From assembly GCA_964392245.1 (NCBI GenBank), contig CAYMOX010000014.1:1-64000 (forward strand): a stretch of 64,000 bases of DNA. Direction: 5' to 3'. This document shows positions 45,720-54,705 of the stretch, in pieces. Position 1 is the first letter of the stretch, and every line of letters begins with the position of its first letter. The position numbers were made by a program, and so were the translations under genes. This stretch comes from JAAUUJ01 sp964392245. Its GTDB lineage: Bacteria > Cyanobacteriota > Cyanobacteriia > Thermostichales > Thermostichaceae. Below the pieces are notes generated by a model. That model saw only the letters and a program-made list of their open reading frames with translations. It was not told where the DNA came from and searched no databases.

Positions 45720-46039
45720 AATCTTATGATGTCAGCCTGACTCCCGATGCGATACAGGATCTCATGGATATCTATCTCTGGATTGCTGAAAAAAGTGGGT
45801 TGCCTGAGGTCGCGCTGTCCTACATTGAGTCACTGCGCCGTCAATGTCACACCTTAGAAACGGCACCTTACCGCGGGCGGCTCCGGGAAGATATCCGGCC
45901 AGGGTTGCGGATTGTACCGCTGGCAGACAATGCTGTGGCAGCTTTTGAAATTGACGAGACTGCGCAAAGCGTTCTCATCCTCAACATCTTTTATGGCGGA
46001 CGGGACTATGAAACCCTCATGGGAAAAGACGAGATCTAA
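45716..46039 (+). CDS. parE: Type II toxin, RelE/ParE superfamily
   Basis: A 107-residue toxin with the RelE/ParE fold: SYDVSLTPDAIQDLMDIYLWI, then the Pro/Tyr-rich YRGRLREDIRPGLRIVPL and the C-terminal ILNIFYGGRDYE. ParE members inhibit gyrase, while RelE members cut mRNA; sequence pattern and pairing with ParD favour ParE, though this is not certain. The frame is intact. It lies between two mobile-element remnants. Confidence 0.9.
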   Translation: MKSYDVSLTPDAIQDLMDIYLWIAEKSGLPEVALSYIESLRRQCHTLETAPYRGRLREDIRPGLRIVPLADNAVAAFEIDETAQSVLILNIFYGGRDYETLMGKDEI

Positions 46040-46139
46040 TCTCGGCTCCCAAAGCTGAGGTCCTGGACCCTGTACTGGCTATCTATCACGAAAATATGGA
46101 TCTGCTTCGCCGCCTCGAAGAACGGCTAGCTCTTGGATA

Positions 46140-46365
46140 ACGCTAACCTTGACGTCACTGGATTTTTATCTCCCAGCACAAAATGCCTCTCAAGCGATCG
46201 TCTATGGAAAAGTATCGAGAGCACTGTCCGCACTGCTGGCTTGGCTTTTCCGGTGCACCCACATATGCTGAGGCACATCGGTGGGTTTAACGGGTTAATC
46301 AAGGCAAGGATGCGCGGTTGATCCAGGACTACTTGCTATACTCAGCCACTGCTTTTGTAAGCTGA
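46140..46365 (+). pseudogene. C-terminal remnant of a tyrosine recombinase
   Basis: The plus strand encodes GLAFPVHPHMLRH (about 46235-46275), the box II H-x-x-R region of tyrosine recombinases (compare HPHxLRHxxG). A frameshift near 46295 leads to GKDARLIQDYL, corresponding to the RxIQxxLGH segment before the catalytic Tyr; the Tyr itself is lost in LLYSATAFVS. Only the last third of the gene is present. It marks a former integration event beside the toxin-antitoxin pair. The bases between 46040 and 46140 hold only a short unidentified open frame. Confidence 0.7.
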
Positions 46366-46396
46366 GAGAAACATCTCACTAGCGAGGTGACCTCCT

Positions 46397-46954
46397 GTGC
46401 CAGCGGTCAAAGACAGAGGATCGGTAAAACCAGAATCCAAACCCCTACATCCGGGCTGGACCGCCGCCATCGTTGTAGGTACCGTTGCCCTGCTAGGGGG
46501 TGGGATCCTGCGCCATCACTGGCAGCCCCAACAACAGGTGGAGGCCCACACCAATCAGCTTCTGGATGCCATGGCAGATCGCAACTGGGGGGAAGTGAGT
46601 CAGCTGATCGCCGATCACTACAGCGACGACTGGGGATTTACCAAAGAAACCGGTCTGGACTACAGCCAGCAGCTTTTTCAACAGTTTACCCGCCTATCCT
46701 TTGAGCCCCGCACCATTGAGGTTACCCTCAGCAACAATCAGCAGATCGGGGAGGCCAGAACCAAGTTCCAGGTGGATGGCACTTCCCGCTCTCCCATTGC
46801 CACAATTGCCCAAACCCAGTTAAATGCCCTGGCCGAACCCTTTACCTTCACCTGGGAACAACAAAGCTGGAAGCCCTTTGACTGGCAGCTGATCAAGCTG
46901 GATCATCCTTCTCTGGATCTGGAGGGTGGCCCCTGGGGAGGCAGTCCCTTTTAA
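46397..46954 (+). CDS. Membrane-anchored NTF2-like protein
   Basis: A 185-residue protein beginning with GTG, with a GAGGTG ribosome site 10 bases upstream. One transmembrane helix (about residues 24-40) is followed by a soluble domain with TNQLLDAMADRNWGEVSQLIADHY, a helix-and-sheet layout reminiscent of NTF2-like folds in cyanobacterial inner-membrane proteins. No active-site pattern is visible. Function unknown. Confidence 0.6.
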   Translation: MPAVKDRGSVKPESKPLHPGWTAAIVVGTVALLGGGILRHHWQPQQQVEAHTNQLLDAMADRNWGEVSQLIADHYSDDWGFTKETGLDYSQQLFQQFTRLSFEPRTIEVTLSNNQQIGEARTKFQVDGTSRSPIATIAQTQLNALAEPFTFTWEQQSWKPFDWQLIKLDHPSLDLEGGPWGGSPF

Positions 46955-47091
46955 GGAGATCCAGAAGATTTCTACGTTCAGAAAAATTACACACTAACCG
47001 CAGTTCTGCCACAGGAGTATTCTGGGGAGAGGCAACCTATCTAGTGTTGAGTAAGCTGTTTATCAGTGGTGTGTGTTGAGGAGTGGTGTAT

Positions 47092-48234
47092 ATGTCTCAG
47101 ATCCGATCTCTGACGTTTTTGGTCACCTGCGTCGGTTTCTTTCCCCTGATTACAAGCTGTGGAGAAGAGGTCACCAACGCCGTCGAACCGGAACCCACCG
47201 GCCCCGAACAGGTGGTCCTGGTGGCCAATACGCGGGGCAACAATGTTGTTGCTTACGATGCTGTAACTGGCGGCTTTCTGGCGGAAGTGATCCCCCCTCA
47301 GGCGGGTGGACTGTTTTCTCCCGACACGATGGTCCTGGGACCGGATGGCAATGGGGATGGGGTGCAGGATCTCTACATCAGCAGCGGCAATCTTCCGGCC
47401 TCCCCGACGGGCCTGGGCGCTTCCTCGGTATTGCGCTACGACGGTCTTACGGGGAATTTCATTGATATTTTTGTCGGCGATGATCCCAGCACTCCCGATG
47501 TGGATGAAACAGGCGGATTGTATCGTCCCTACGGGATTGCCTTTGGTCCGGATGGGTTGCTCTACGTCAGCAGTTTTCTCAGTGATCAGATCCTGCGCTA
47601 TGACGCCAATACAGGCGCATTTTTCGATGTCTTTGCCACCGGCAATCAGGAACCTGGCGGATTGAATGGTCCCAACAGTCTTCTCTTTGATCCCAATGGC
47701 ACCCTCTATGTCACCACCCAGGGAAGCGTTGCGGTGGAAGGAGAACCGGACTTCAGTCTGGGATTACCCAGTCAGGTGCTGACCTTCAACATCAATACCC
47801 GCGAAAGTACCGTTCTGATCACGCCCGATCCTTCTCCCAGCAGTTTTGGCTTTGTCAGCCTTCTCGGTCTGGCGCTGGGACCCAATGGACTGTTATACGT
47901 CAGTGATTTTGCCAATGACATTCTGGTGGTTCAGCCTCAAACGGGGGCACTCCTGGATCGGCTGGAAACTAACTACACCGGAACCACGCCCAGCAGCAAT
48001 TTTATTGGCAGTGTCTCGGTGGATGATGCCGGGGTGCTGTTCACGGTGGGCTTCAATAACCAGGATGCTGGGGATGTGGGAGCAATCCTGCGATTTAATA
48101 GTCTGACTGGAGATCCGTTTCCCTCTGCAGGCAATAGTGGCGCCCTGCTCACCTCTCCCGATCCTCCTCTGGTGCGCCCCATTGGGGTGCTGGTGCTGGA
48201 GCCCTTCCAGGAGATCTTGAGTTCAGCCATTTAA
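47092..48234 (+). CDS. Lipoprotein with NHL/SGL-like beta-propeller
   Basis: A 380-residue protein with a lipobox near LITSCG, placing it at the membrane outer face. Five or six propeller blades show recurring YRPYGIAFGPDGLLYVSS, GGLNGPNSLLFDPNGTLYV and LLGLALGPNGLLYVSD. The ATG at 47092 follows GAGGAG and is preferred to the GTG at 47083. Similar propellers act as adhesive or enzyme platforms; no catalytic residues can be claimed. A relative lies at the start of the window. Confidence 0.8.
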   Translation: MSQIRSLTFLVTCVGFFPLITSCGEEVTNAVEPEPTGPEQVVLVANTRGNNVVAYDAVTGGFLAEVIPPQAGGLFSPDTMVLGPDGNGDGVQDLYISSGNLPASPTGLGASSVLRYDGLTGNFIDIFVGDDPSTPDVDETGGLYRPYGIAFGPDGLLYVSSFLSDQILRYDANTGAFFDVFATGNQEPGGLNGPNSLLFDPNGTLYVTTQGSVAVEGEPDFSLGLPSQVLTFNINTRESTVLITPDPSPSSFGFVSLLGLALGPNGLLYVSDFANDILVVQPQTGALLDRLETNYTGTTPSSNFIGSVSVDDAGVLFTVGFNNQDAGDVGAILRFNSLTGDPFPSAGNSGALLTSPDPPLVRPIGVLVLEPFQEILSSAI

Positions 48235-48289
48235 GCCCAGCCTGCTACAGGATAGGAGTGTCCACCTTCTGACAAGGATCAGCCTGCCC

Positions 48290-49684
48290 ATGACTGAGGT
48301 CCCCACCCGTCTGGAGAGCGATAGTCTCGGATCGATTGCCGTTGCGGCGGATCGTTACTGGGGAGCCCAGACCCAGCGGTCCCTTCATTTCTTTGCCATC
48401 GGTCAGGAACGGATGCCCCTGGAGGTGATCCACGCCTTGGGTTTGATTAAACAGGCTGCGGCGATGGCAAACAGGGATCTGGGGTTGCTGGATCCAGTGC
48501 GGGCTGATTGGGTGATCCGGGCCGCTATGGAAGTGCAGCAGGGATTACTGGATGATCACTTTCCTCTGCGGGTGTGGCAGACGGGTAGTGGCACCCAGAC
48601 CAACATGAATGTAAATGAGGTGATCGCCAACCGTGCTATCGAACTGGCCGGTGGAGTACTGGGCAGCAAGGATCCGGTGCATCCCAATGATCATGTCAAT
48701 CTCTCTCAGTCCTCCAATGACACCTTTCCAGCGGCCATGCATATCGCGGCGGTCATCCAGTTACAGCAGCAGCTTCTGCCTGCATTAGAAGAGCTATTCC
48801 AGCAGTTAGATCACAAGGCCACAGCCTTTCAAGCTATTGTCAAAATTGGTAGAACTCACCTCATGGATGCAGTGCCCCTCACCCTGGGACAGGAGTTTTC
48901 TGGCTACACGGCCCAGATCGGTCAGGGGATCCAGGCGTTGCGGGCTTGCCTCACCCATCTCTATCCCCTGGCTCTGGGTGGGACAGCCGTAGGCACCGGG
49001 TTAAACAGTCACCCTGAGTTTGCGACTCGGGTTGCCCAGGTGATCGCCGCATTGTCGGGGTTTCCGTTTGTGTCTGCCCCCAATAAGTTTGCAGCCCTGG
49101 CCGCCCATGATGGGGTGGTGCTGACCAGTGGCGCCCTGAAGACTGTGGCGGTGGCCCTGATGAAAATCGCCAATGACATCCGCTGGCTGGGATCCGGCCC
49201 TCGCTGTGGTCTGGGAGAGCTGATCCTACCTGCCAATGAACCTGGGTCTTCGATCATGCCGGGGAAGGTGAACCCCACCCAATGTGAGGCCATGACCATG
49301 GTCTGTGCTCAGGTGATCGGCAACGACACCACAATCACACTGGCGGGATCTCAAGGCAATTTTGAGCTGAATGTCTACAAACCTGTGCTGATCTACAATC
49401 TGCTGCAGTCCATGCAGCTACTGACGGATGCCATTCGCTCCTTCACGGCTCATCTGCTGGTGGATCTGCAGGCCAATCCCACGCGGATCCAGGATCTGCT
49501 GGACCAATCTCTGATGCTGGTCACGGCCCTGAGTCCGGTCTTGGGATACGACAAGGCAGCAACCATTGCCAAGAAGGCTTACCAGGAGGGACTGAGTCTG
49601 CGGGCGGCATGTTTAGCGTTGGGGTATCTCACAGAGGCGGAGTTTGATCGCTACGTTCGCCCCGAGGATATGATCCACCCTTAA
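48290..49684 (+). CDS. fumC: Class II fumarate hydratase
   Basis: Interconverts fumarate and malate in the tricarboxylic cycle. The 464-residue protein has the family signature GSSIMPGKVNP (about 318), TGSGTQTNMNVNEV, the catalytic-His-containing SQSSNDTFPAAM, and GRTHLMDAVP. Length is normal for fumarase, which is iron-independent. It follows the propeller lipoprotein by 55 bp. Confidence 0.96.
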   Translation: MTEVPTRLESDSLGSIAVAADRYWGAQTQRSLHFFAIGQERMPLEVIHALGLIKQAAAMANRDLGLLDPVRADWVIRAAMEVQQGLLDDHFPLRVWQTGSGTQTNMNVNEVIANRAIELAGGVLGSKDPVHPNDHVNLSQSSNDTFPAAMHIAAVIQLQQQLLPALEELFQQLDHKATAFQAIVKIGRTHLMDAVPLTLGQEFSGYTAQIGQGIQALRACLTHLYPLALGGTAVGTGLNSHPEFATRVAQVIAALSGFPFVSAPNKFAALAAHDGVVLTSGALKTVAVALMKIANDIRWLGSGPRCGLGELILPANEPGSSIMPGKVNPTQCEAMTMVCAQVIGNDTTITLAGSQGNFELNVYKPVLIYNLLQSMQLLTDAIRSFTAHLLVDLQANPTRIQDLLDQSLMLVTALSPVLGYDKAATIAKKAYQEGLSLRAACLALGYLTEAEFDRYVRPEDMIHP

Positions 49685-49696
49685 AGAGTTTTCAGC

Positions 49697-49960
49697 TTAC
49701 AGTTGCACCTGCACCGCTGAGTTCTGCCACTGTTCGGGTGTGTAGGTTTTCAGGGAAAGCGCATGGAGGGTACCGCTGTCCAGGTGGCTCTGTAGGGCAC
49801 TGTAGACAAGCTGGTGCTGCTTGATCATGGTCAATCCCGCAAACTGCTCGGCGATGACAATGGCCTGGAAGTGATTGCCGTCCCCCACCATGTCCTCCAC
49901 CTGCACCCGTGATCCAGGCAGAGCTTCTGCAATCATGACTTCGATCTCTTGTGGACGCAT
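49697..49960 (-). CDS. bolA: BolA-family protein
   Basis: An 87-residue BolA-like protein. The core is AEALPGSRVQVEDMVGDGNHFQAIVIAEQFAGLTMIKQHQ; the conserved His of HFQ may bind an iron-sulfur cluster with a monothiol glutaredoxin. The ATG at 49960 is used because the frame upstream to 50050 is not conserved. Another overlapping frame (49692-50057) is a shadow. No glutaredoxin gene is adjacent. Confidence 0.9.
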   Translation of the reverse strand: MRPQEIEVMIAEALPGSRVQVEDMVGDGNHFQAIVIAEQFAGLTMIKQHQLVYSALQSHLDSGTLHALSLKTYTPEQWQNSAVQVQL

Positions 49961-50133
49961 ACCGACAACCCTTGATCTGATCTTCCCAGAATAGACTAAC
50001 TTCTCTGGAGACTCCTTCCCACCCCCAAAGAGGAAAAGATCCCTTCCCAAGCAGCAAGCTTTACCAAGAGAGAGATTACATCTGCAAGATCCTTAAAACG
50101 AAGTCACTCGAGAAATTGAGGAGTTTTGGATCT

Positions 50134-50612
50134 ATGCTCTTGAAATTGGGTCAATCATTCAGGTTAGGTGACAAAACTTTACTATCGAGGCATGAAGAAG
50201 CAAATGGCAAACCCAGAGTGGGATGTAGTGCCAGATCTTTGGGGGTAAGACTTGGTATTGACGTTGATGTAGTCAAAATGCCCAGAGATTGGTTAGATGC
50301 TCAGAGATACTTGCGATCCGAAGCAGAACGCCAATCCACAGGTGAGATGGTCACAGTCGTTCTGAGAAATACAAAAGGCTTATCCACATCCCTCTCGATC
50401 GAGAGCTTGCCTGACTTTCGTAGGCCTGCTGCCTTTGGAGGCCTGGGTAGAGATCCTTTATGGCAGATCGAAGACATCCACATCATAGGGGACTTAGAGG
50501 CTGTCCAGGACAGTGCACCCACGTTAGCATTATGCCAGTTACTACGATGCTCCTGGAAAAGTACGAAACGGCATTAGCAAATACCCAAAACCATTGGCAA
50601 AAGGTTGGTTAA
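50134..50612 (+). pseudogene. Frameshifted Tse2-like ADP-ribosyltransferase toxin
   Basis: From the ATG at 50134 (GAGG 10-15 bases upstream) the frame reads GKPRVGCSARSLGVR, DFRRPAAFGGLGRDPLWQI and QDSAP; it then runs off to a stop at 50577. In the next frame, from about 50518, the text is HVSIMPVTTM, then EKYETALANTQNHWQKVG, stopping at 50612. This corresponds to the C-terminal end of Tse2-like toxins (H-x-x-I-M-P ... M, with a following helix). One missing C in the CCC run at about 50516-50520 would restore a full gene ending 2 bp before the next ATG. As present, it is probably not functional. Confidence 0.6.
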
Positions 50613-50613
50613 G

Positions 50614-51141
50614 ATGACATGGGCATTTAGTTTGTCAGCAGAATGTGGCTCAAATCAGAGTGCCGCTAATAATTTTGCTGAGCATTTTGATGGACTATCT
50701 TTAGTCCTTGACAATGGTCTTGAATCCAAATGCCATACTGCAATCTTTCAGGATTCTGAGGATCATTGGTGGTGTCAGGTTTGCCCAGATAACATCAGCG
50801 GAACTGGTATTTCTACTCCTGACATAGCTTATACCATGACAGAGATGGGGCTCCGACTCTATCAACGACTGAAATCAAGCCCACCGTTTCGTTATGCTTT
50901 GGTGGGCATAGAAGTTGATGAATTCAGAACCTACAGCGAATTAAGTGAAGACATCCTTACAACTCATTTTCCAGGCTTGGTTTTAGCTGAAAATACTTGA
51001 CCTCATCTCAAATCTCTAACTCTCTTTGAACCCTTCAGCCCCGGATATCGTTGGCAGCCTTATAAAGGCGAAACTTACAAACCATTGACCGTATCACCGG
51101 ATTTGCAGAATAAACTCAATCGGTTGCGTGCTCGCGTCTGA
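50614..51141 (+). pseudogene. Apparent immunity gene with an internal stop
   Basis: The ATG at 50614 follows the restored toxin end by 1 base. 128 codons end at a TGA at 50998-51000. The frame then continues open with SLTLFEPFSPGYRWQPYKGE and KPLTVSPDLQNKLNRL to a second TGA at 51141, and that tail has protein-like composition. A Trp codon TGG changed to TGA would explain the interruption. The domain is not one I recognise; small acidic proteins directly after toxins are usually immunity proteins. It is AT-richer than flanking genes. A truncated but active 128-residue form cannot be excluded. Confidence 0.55.
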
Positions 51142-51233
51142 GGTGTGTTCCATCCACAAGTTTGCCGGTGGCTGCGTGTAGGGGGAATGGATCCAGTTAT
51201 ACTAATGGACTCGAAGGCTTGGCGGGAATCCCT

Positions 51234-53030
51234 ATGAGTGATCTGGCGCGCACCCATTACTGCGGCGATCTGAGAGCAACCGACATCAATCAGCGCGTCA
51301 TCCTCTATGGCTGGATTGACCGCCGCCGCGATCATGGGGGAGTAATTTTCCTGGATCTACGGGACCGTAGCGGGGTGGTGCAGCTGGTTAGCGATCCCCA
51401 GAAAACCCCAGCGTCCTACACCCTGGCGGAAGAAGTGCGCACCGAGTATGTGATCCGGGCCGAGGGTACCGTGCACCAGCGACCTGAAGATTCCCTGAAC
51501 CCCCGTCTGGCCACCGGAGAGATTGAGGTCTACGCCGAAACCATTGAGATCCTCAACCGCGTGCAGGGACAGTTGCCCTTTCTGGTGGCTGGGGAAGACG
51601 CCGAGCAAACCCGTGAAGAGGTGAGGCTGCGCTATCGCTACCTGGATCTGCGACGGGACAAAATGCGCCAGAACCTGCAGTTGCGCCATCAGGTAGTTAA
51701 GGCCATCCGGCGGTTCCTGGAGGATGAAGAAGGCTTCATGGAAGTCGAGACCCCGATCCTGACCCGATCAACACCGGAAGGAGCCCGCGATTATCTGGTT
51801 CCCAGCCGAGTGAATCCTGGGGAATGGTTTGCCCTACCACAGTCTCCCCAACTCTTTAAGCAACTGTTGATGGTGGCGGGCATGGATCGTTATTACCAGA
51901 TCGCCCGCTGTTTCCGGGATGAAGATCTGCGAGCCGACCGCCAGCCAGAGTTCACCCAACTGGACATGGAAATGAGCTTTATGACCCAGGAACAGATCCT
52001 GGATCTGAACGAGCGGCTGATCTGTCATATTTTCAAGACCCTGAAGCAGGTGGACTTACCCCGTCCCTTTCCCCGTCTCACCTATGCAGAAGCGATGGAT
52101 CGCTACGGATCGGATCGTCCCGACACCCGCTTTGGCCTGGAGCTGGTGAATGTGTCGCCTCTGTTTCAGGACACCAAGTTTAAAGTTTTTGCCGGAGCCC
52201 TGGCCGCAGGAGGATGCATTAAGGTGCTGACGGTGCCCCAGGGGGACAGCAAGATCTCCAACACCCGCATCAAACCCGGAGGAGATCTGCATAAGCTGGT
52301 AACCCAATACGGAGCCGGAGGTCTGGCCTTTATTCGCGTCCGGGAAGACAGTTTGGATACCATTGGGGCCCTCAAGGAAAGCCTTACCCCCGATATTCAG
52401 GAAAAACTCCTGAGCCAGACCGGAGCTCAACCCGGGGATCTGATGCTGTTTGGGGCCGGACCCACCGCGATTGTGAATGAATCTCTGAACCGCCTGCGGC
52501 TGCATTTGGGCAAGGAACTGCAGCTGATCGATCCCCAGCAGATCAACCTGCTCTGGGTGATTGATTTCCCCATGTTTGAGTTCAATGCTGAGGAGAACCG
52601 TCTGGAGGCCCTGCACCACCCCTTCACCGCCCCCAACCCAGAGGATATGGCGGATCTGGCCCATGCCCGCGCGCTGGCCTACGACATGGTCTGGAACGGC
52701 ATCGAGATTGGGGGAGGATCGCTGCGCATCTTCCGACGACCTGTGCAGGAGCAGGTTTTCCAGCAGATCGGGTTATCACCAGAGGAAGCCCAGGAAAAGT
52801 TTGGCTTTCTTATGGAAGCCTTTGATTATGGAGCCCCACCGCATGGAGGCATTGCCTATGGTCTGGATCGGTTGGTAATGCTGCTGGCCGGGGAAGACTC
52901 GATCCGGGACGTGATTGCCTTCCCCAAAACGCAGCTGGCCAAATGTTTGCTCACCGAGGCTCCTTCCCAGGTTGCCACCAAGCAACTCAAAGAGCTGTAT
53001 GTTGCCTCCACCTACAGTCCCGAGAGCTGA
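51234..53030 (+). CDS. aspS: Aspartyl-tRNA synthetase
   Basis: A 598-residue class II synthetase of the bacterial type with an anticodon-binding OB fold (YGWIDRRRDHGGVIFLDLRD), the catalytic core with motifs 2 and 3 (CFRDEDLRADRQPEFTQLDME and GIAYGLDRLVMLLAG), and the bacterial GAD insertion domain. The ATG at 51234 is chosen because conservation begins just after it (MSDLARTHYCG). Its stop lies 6 bp from the convergent rpsU end. Confidence 0.97.
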   Translation: MSDLARTHYCGDLRATDINQRVILYGWIDRRRDHGGVIFLDLRDRSGVVQLVSDPQKTPASYTLAEEVRTEYVIRAEGTVHQRPEDSLNPRLATGEIEVYAETIEILNRVQGQLPFLVAGEDAEQTREEVRLRYRYLDLRRDKMRQNLQLRHQVVKAIRRFLEDEEGFMEVETPILTRSTPEGARDYLVPSRVNPGEWFALPQSPQLFKQLLMVAGMDRYYQIARCFRDEDLRADRQPEFTQLDMEMSFMTQEQILDLNERLICHIFKTLKQVDLPRPFPRLTYAEAMDRYGSDRPDTRFGLELVNVSPLFQDTKFKVFAGALAAGGCIKVLTVPQGDSKISNTRIKPGGDLHKLVTQYGAGGLAFIRVREDSLDTIGALKESLTPDIQEKLLSQTGAQPGDLMLFGAGPTAIVNESLNRLRLHLGKELQLIDPQQINLLWVIDFPMFEFNAEENRLEALHHPFTAPNPEDMADLAHARALAYDMVWNGIEIGGGSLRIFRRPVQEQVFQQIGLSPEEAQEKFGFLMEAFDYGAPPHGGIAYGLDRLVMLLAGEDSIRDVIAFPKTQLAKCLLTEAPSQVATKQLKELYVASTYSPES

Positions 53031-53036
53031 GATCCG

Positions 53037-53222
53037 TTACGGGCGAGGAAAGCGCCGTTTCCGCCGTCGTGCCTGGGCTTTGCGCCTGGTCTTTTCCAGT
53101 GGGGTTTCAAAGTGACGGTTCTTTTTGATATCGGCAAAGATCCCAGCCTTGGAGACCTGCCGTTTAAACCGTCTCAGGGCGGATTCGATCCCTTCGTTCT
53201 CACCCAAAATAATTTGAGTCAT
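53037..53222 (-). CDS. rpsU: 30S ribosomal protein bS21
   Basis: A 61-residue ribosomal protein with GENEGIESALRRFKRQVSKAG and a basic tail KTRRKAQARRRKRRFPRP, typical of bS21. It lies downstream of the RRM protein gene on the same strand, an arrangement known from cyanobacterial rbp-rpsU loci. The gap to rbp is 301 bp, in which I see no gene and no clear terminator. Confidence 0.97.
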   Translation of the reverse strand: MTQIILGENEGIESALRRFKRQVSKAGIFADIKKNRHFETPLEKTRRKAQARRRKRRFPRP

Positions 53223-53523
53223 TGCACAGCTCCTGGTTTTGAATAGTGGATAACGGTCGGCTTGACATCCTCCTATCGAAAGAATCTAGAGTAAGGTTCT
53301 GATCCGAGGCTTGAGTGAAAAACAAGTCTAGCAGGCTGTAGATCGATCTCTCCCAACCCACCAGACTTTGGGCCTATTCCCTTCGATTCAACATCAGGAT
53401 CAGGAACCGAGGACTATAACAATCAGGCATGACTCATGAGAACCGCCAAGGGACTCTTACTGACAGACATGAACTTGAGCGCGCTTATGTCTTCCCTCTG
53501 ATGTCTGATTGCCATATTCGTCT

Positions 53524-53823
53524 CTAGTAGCGATCTTCCCCACGCCGATTGTTGCCCCAATTTCTGGAGGCCGGGCGCTCCTCGCGGGGTCTGGCTTTGT
53601 TCACCTTAAGCGACCGACCCATCCATTCTGCTCCGTCAAGGGCCTGGATCGCTGAGTCCTCTTCTGCCTCCGAAGACATCTCAATAAAGCCAAAGCCACG
53701 CATCCGACCTGTCAAACGGTCCACAGGTAGCTTCACCCGCTTCACCGTTCCATATTCGCCAAAAACATCACTAACATCCGTCTCGGTAACTTCGTAAGAC
53801 AAATTGCCCACGTAGATTGACAT
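53524..53823 (-). CDS. rbp: RRM-type RNA-binding protein (cyanobacterial Rbp)
   Basis: A 99-residue single RRM. RNP-2 is IYVGNL at the start and RNP-1 is RGFGFIEM at about residue 42, both with the aromatic residues that stack on RNA. The short tail NNRRGEDRY is basic; the glycine-rich tail of cold-induced RbpA proteins is absent. The ATG at 53823 is preferred over 53895, as GGAG lies upstream and RRM starts immediately. These proteins are often cold-inducible and associate with thylakoid-bound mRNAs. It sits upstream of rpsU. Confidence 0.93.
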   Translation of the reverse strand: MSIYVGNLSYEVTETDVSDVFGEYGTVKRVKLPVDRLTGRMRGFGFIEMSSEAEEDSAIQALDGAEWMGRSLKVNKARPREERPASRNWGNNRRGEDRY

Positions 53824-54306
53824 AAACAACTCCACATCGGAAATCCAGAGAATCAATTCATCGGAGAGTTGTCTGTCAATCAAGCCGAAGGCCAACCAGA
53901 TACTGATCCTACAATTGAAATCTCAGAATTTATCTTAACACAACCTCTCTAACCCTCAGGCCTGCAACTGTTAAGGATTATGATGAGCGCCTCCGTAGGG
54001 AATTGAAATCACGATCCAAGGGACCCCCAAGGATCTGACAGGAGAACAGGCATGCTTAATCCTGCCCATATGTATGGAGAGTAAAAACAGGACAGTTTTA
54101 AAACTGTCTACTCCATCCGTCAAATTCTTGCCTATTTCATTGACATTAAGGTCATCAGGGGTGGTTCAGTGATCAAGCACCACCTGTTGATGTAAAGAGC
54201 TCCTTTTCTGCTCTAGTCACCAGTCAAAAGCCTGAGACTTGCCCCTGACAGATGGGAAAGATGACCCCATCGAACAATATCCCCTTCATTTTTCGGAGAG
54301 AAAAAG
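53824..54306. other. Gene-free region with an 18-bp perfect palindrome
   Basis: About 480 bp between rbp and the YiaA/B gene with no convincing gene. It contains GACAGTTTTAAAACTGTC (54091-54108), perfectly self-complementary with no loop, which could be an operator or a weak bidirectional terminator. The minus-strand part near 53824-53940 would be the rbp leader, and long 5' leaders are a feature of cold-regulated rbp genes. Confidence 0.5.
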
Positions 54307-54591
54307 ATGACTCAGCTCACCATTGGGAAACAGAAAGATACCGCTGCCTGGATTGCTCAGGTTTGGATTTCCTTTATTATTGCCTCCATAGCCACAGGCG
54401 TTGGCATTCTGAACCTGCGTACAGATCTGTGGCAAAAAGCCTTCGTAGGGCTTGGATTCCTTTACTCGGTGACCACCTCCTTTACCCTGGCTAAAACAGT
54501 GCGGGATCAACATGAAGCTCGAAATCTGATTGCCAGAGTTGACGAGGCTCGGGTAGAGAAACTTCTGGCGGAATCCCATCCCTTTAAATAA
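54307..54591 (+). CDS. YiaA/YiaB-family inner-membrane protein
   Basis: A 94-residue protein with two transmembrane helices (about residues 17-35 and 45-64) separated by a short loop NLRTDLWQKAF, the pattern of the YiaA/YiaB two-helix domain, and a charged C-terminal helix. GGAGAG lies 9 bases before the ATG. Function of the family is unknown. Confidence 0.8.
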   Translation: MTQLTIGKQKDTAAWIAQVWISFIIASIATGVGILNLRTDLWQKAFVGLGFLYSVTTSFTLAKTVRDQHEARNLIARVDEARVEKLLAESHPFK

Positions 54592-54705
54592 GAGACCATC
54601 ATGCCTGACTACTCTATGTGCAGGTTAAGACAGAAAGATCAAATTCTTTACCCAGTCCCCCTAATGATTTTGGTAGTGTTCTAGTGTTCTGCGCACTCGA
54701 CACCT

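Noticed and set aside
49692..50057. A second long frame overlapping bolA
   Set aside because: It is the same region in another frame; only the 49697-49960 frame carries the BolA pattern.
50998..51000. Possible selenocysteine or read-through at the internal TGA
   Set aside because: No SECIS-like hairpin directly follows and the position looks like a Trp codon change, so a nonsense mutation is simpler.
51001..51233. T-box or other leader before aspS
   Set aside because: No T-box sequence or specifier loop is visible and the stretch is explained by the tail of the immunity-like gene.
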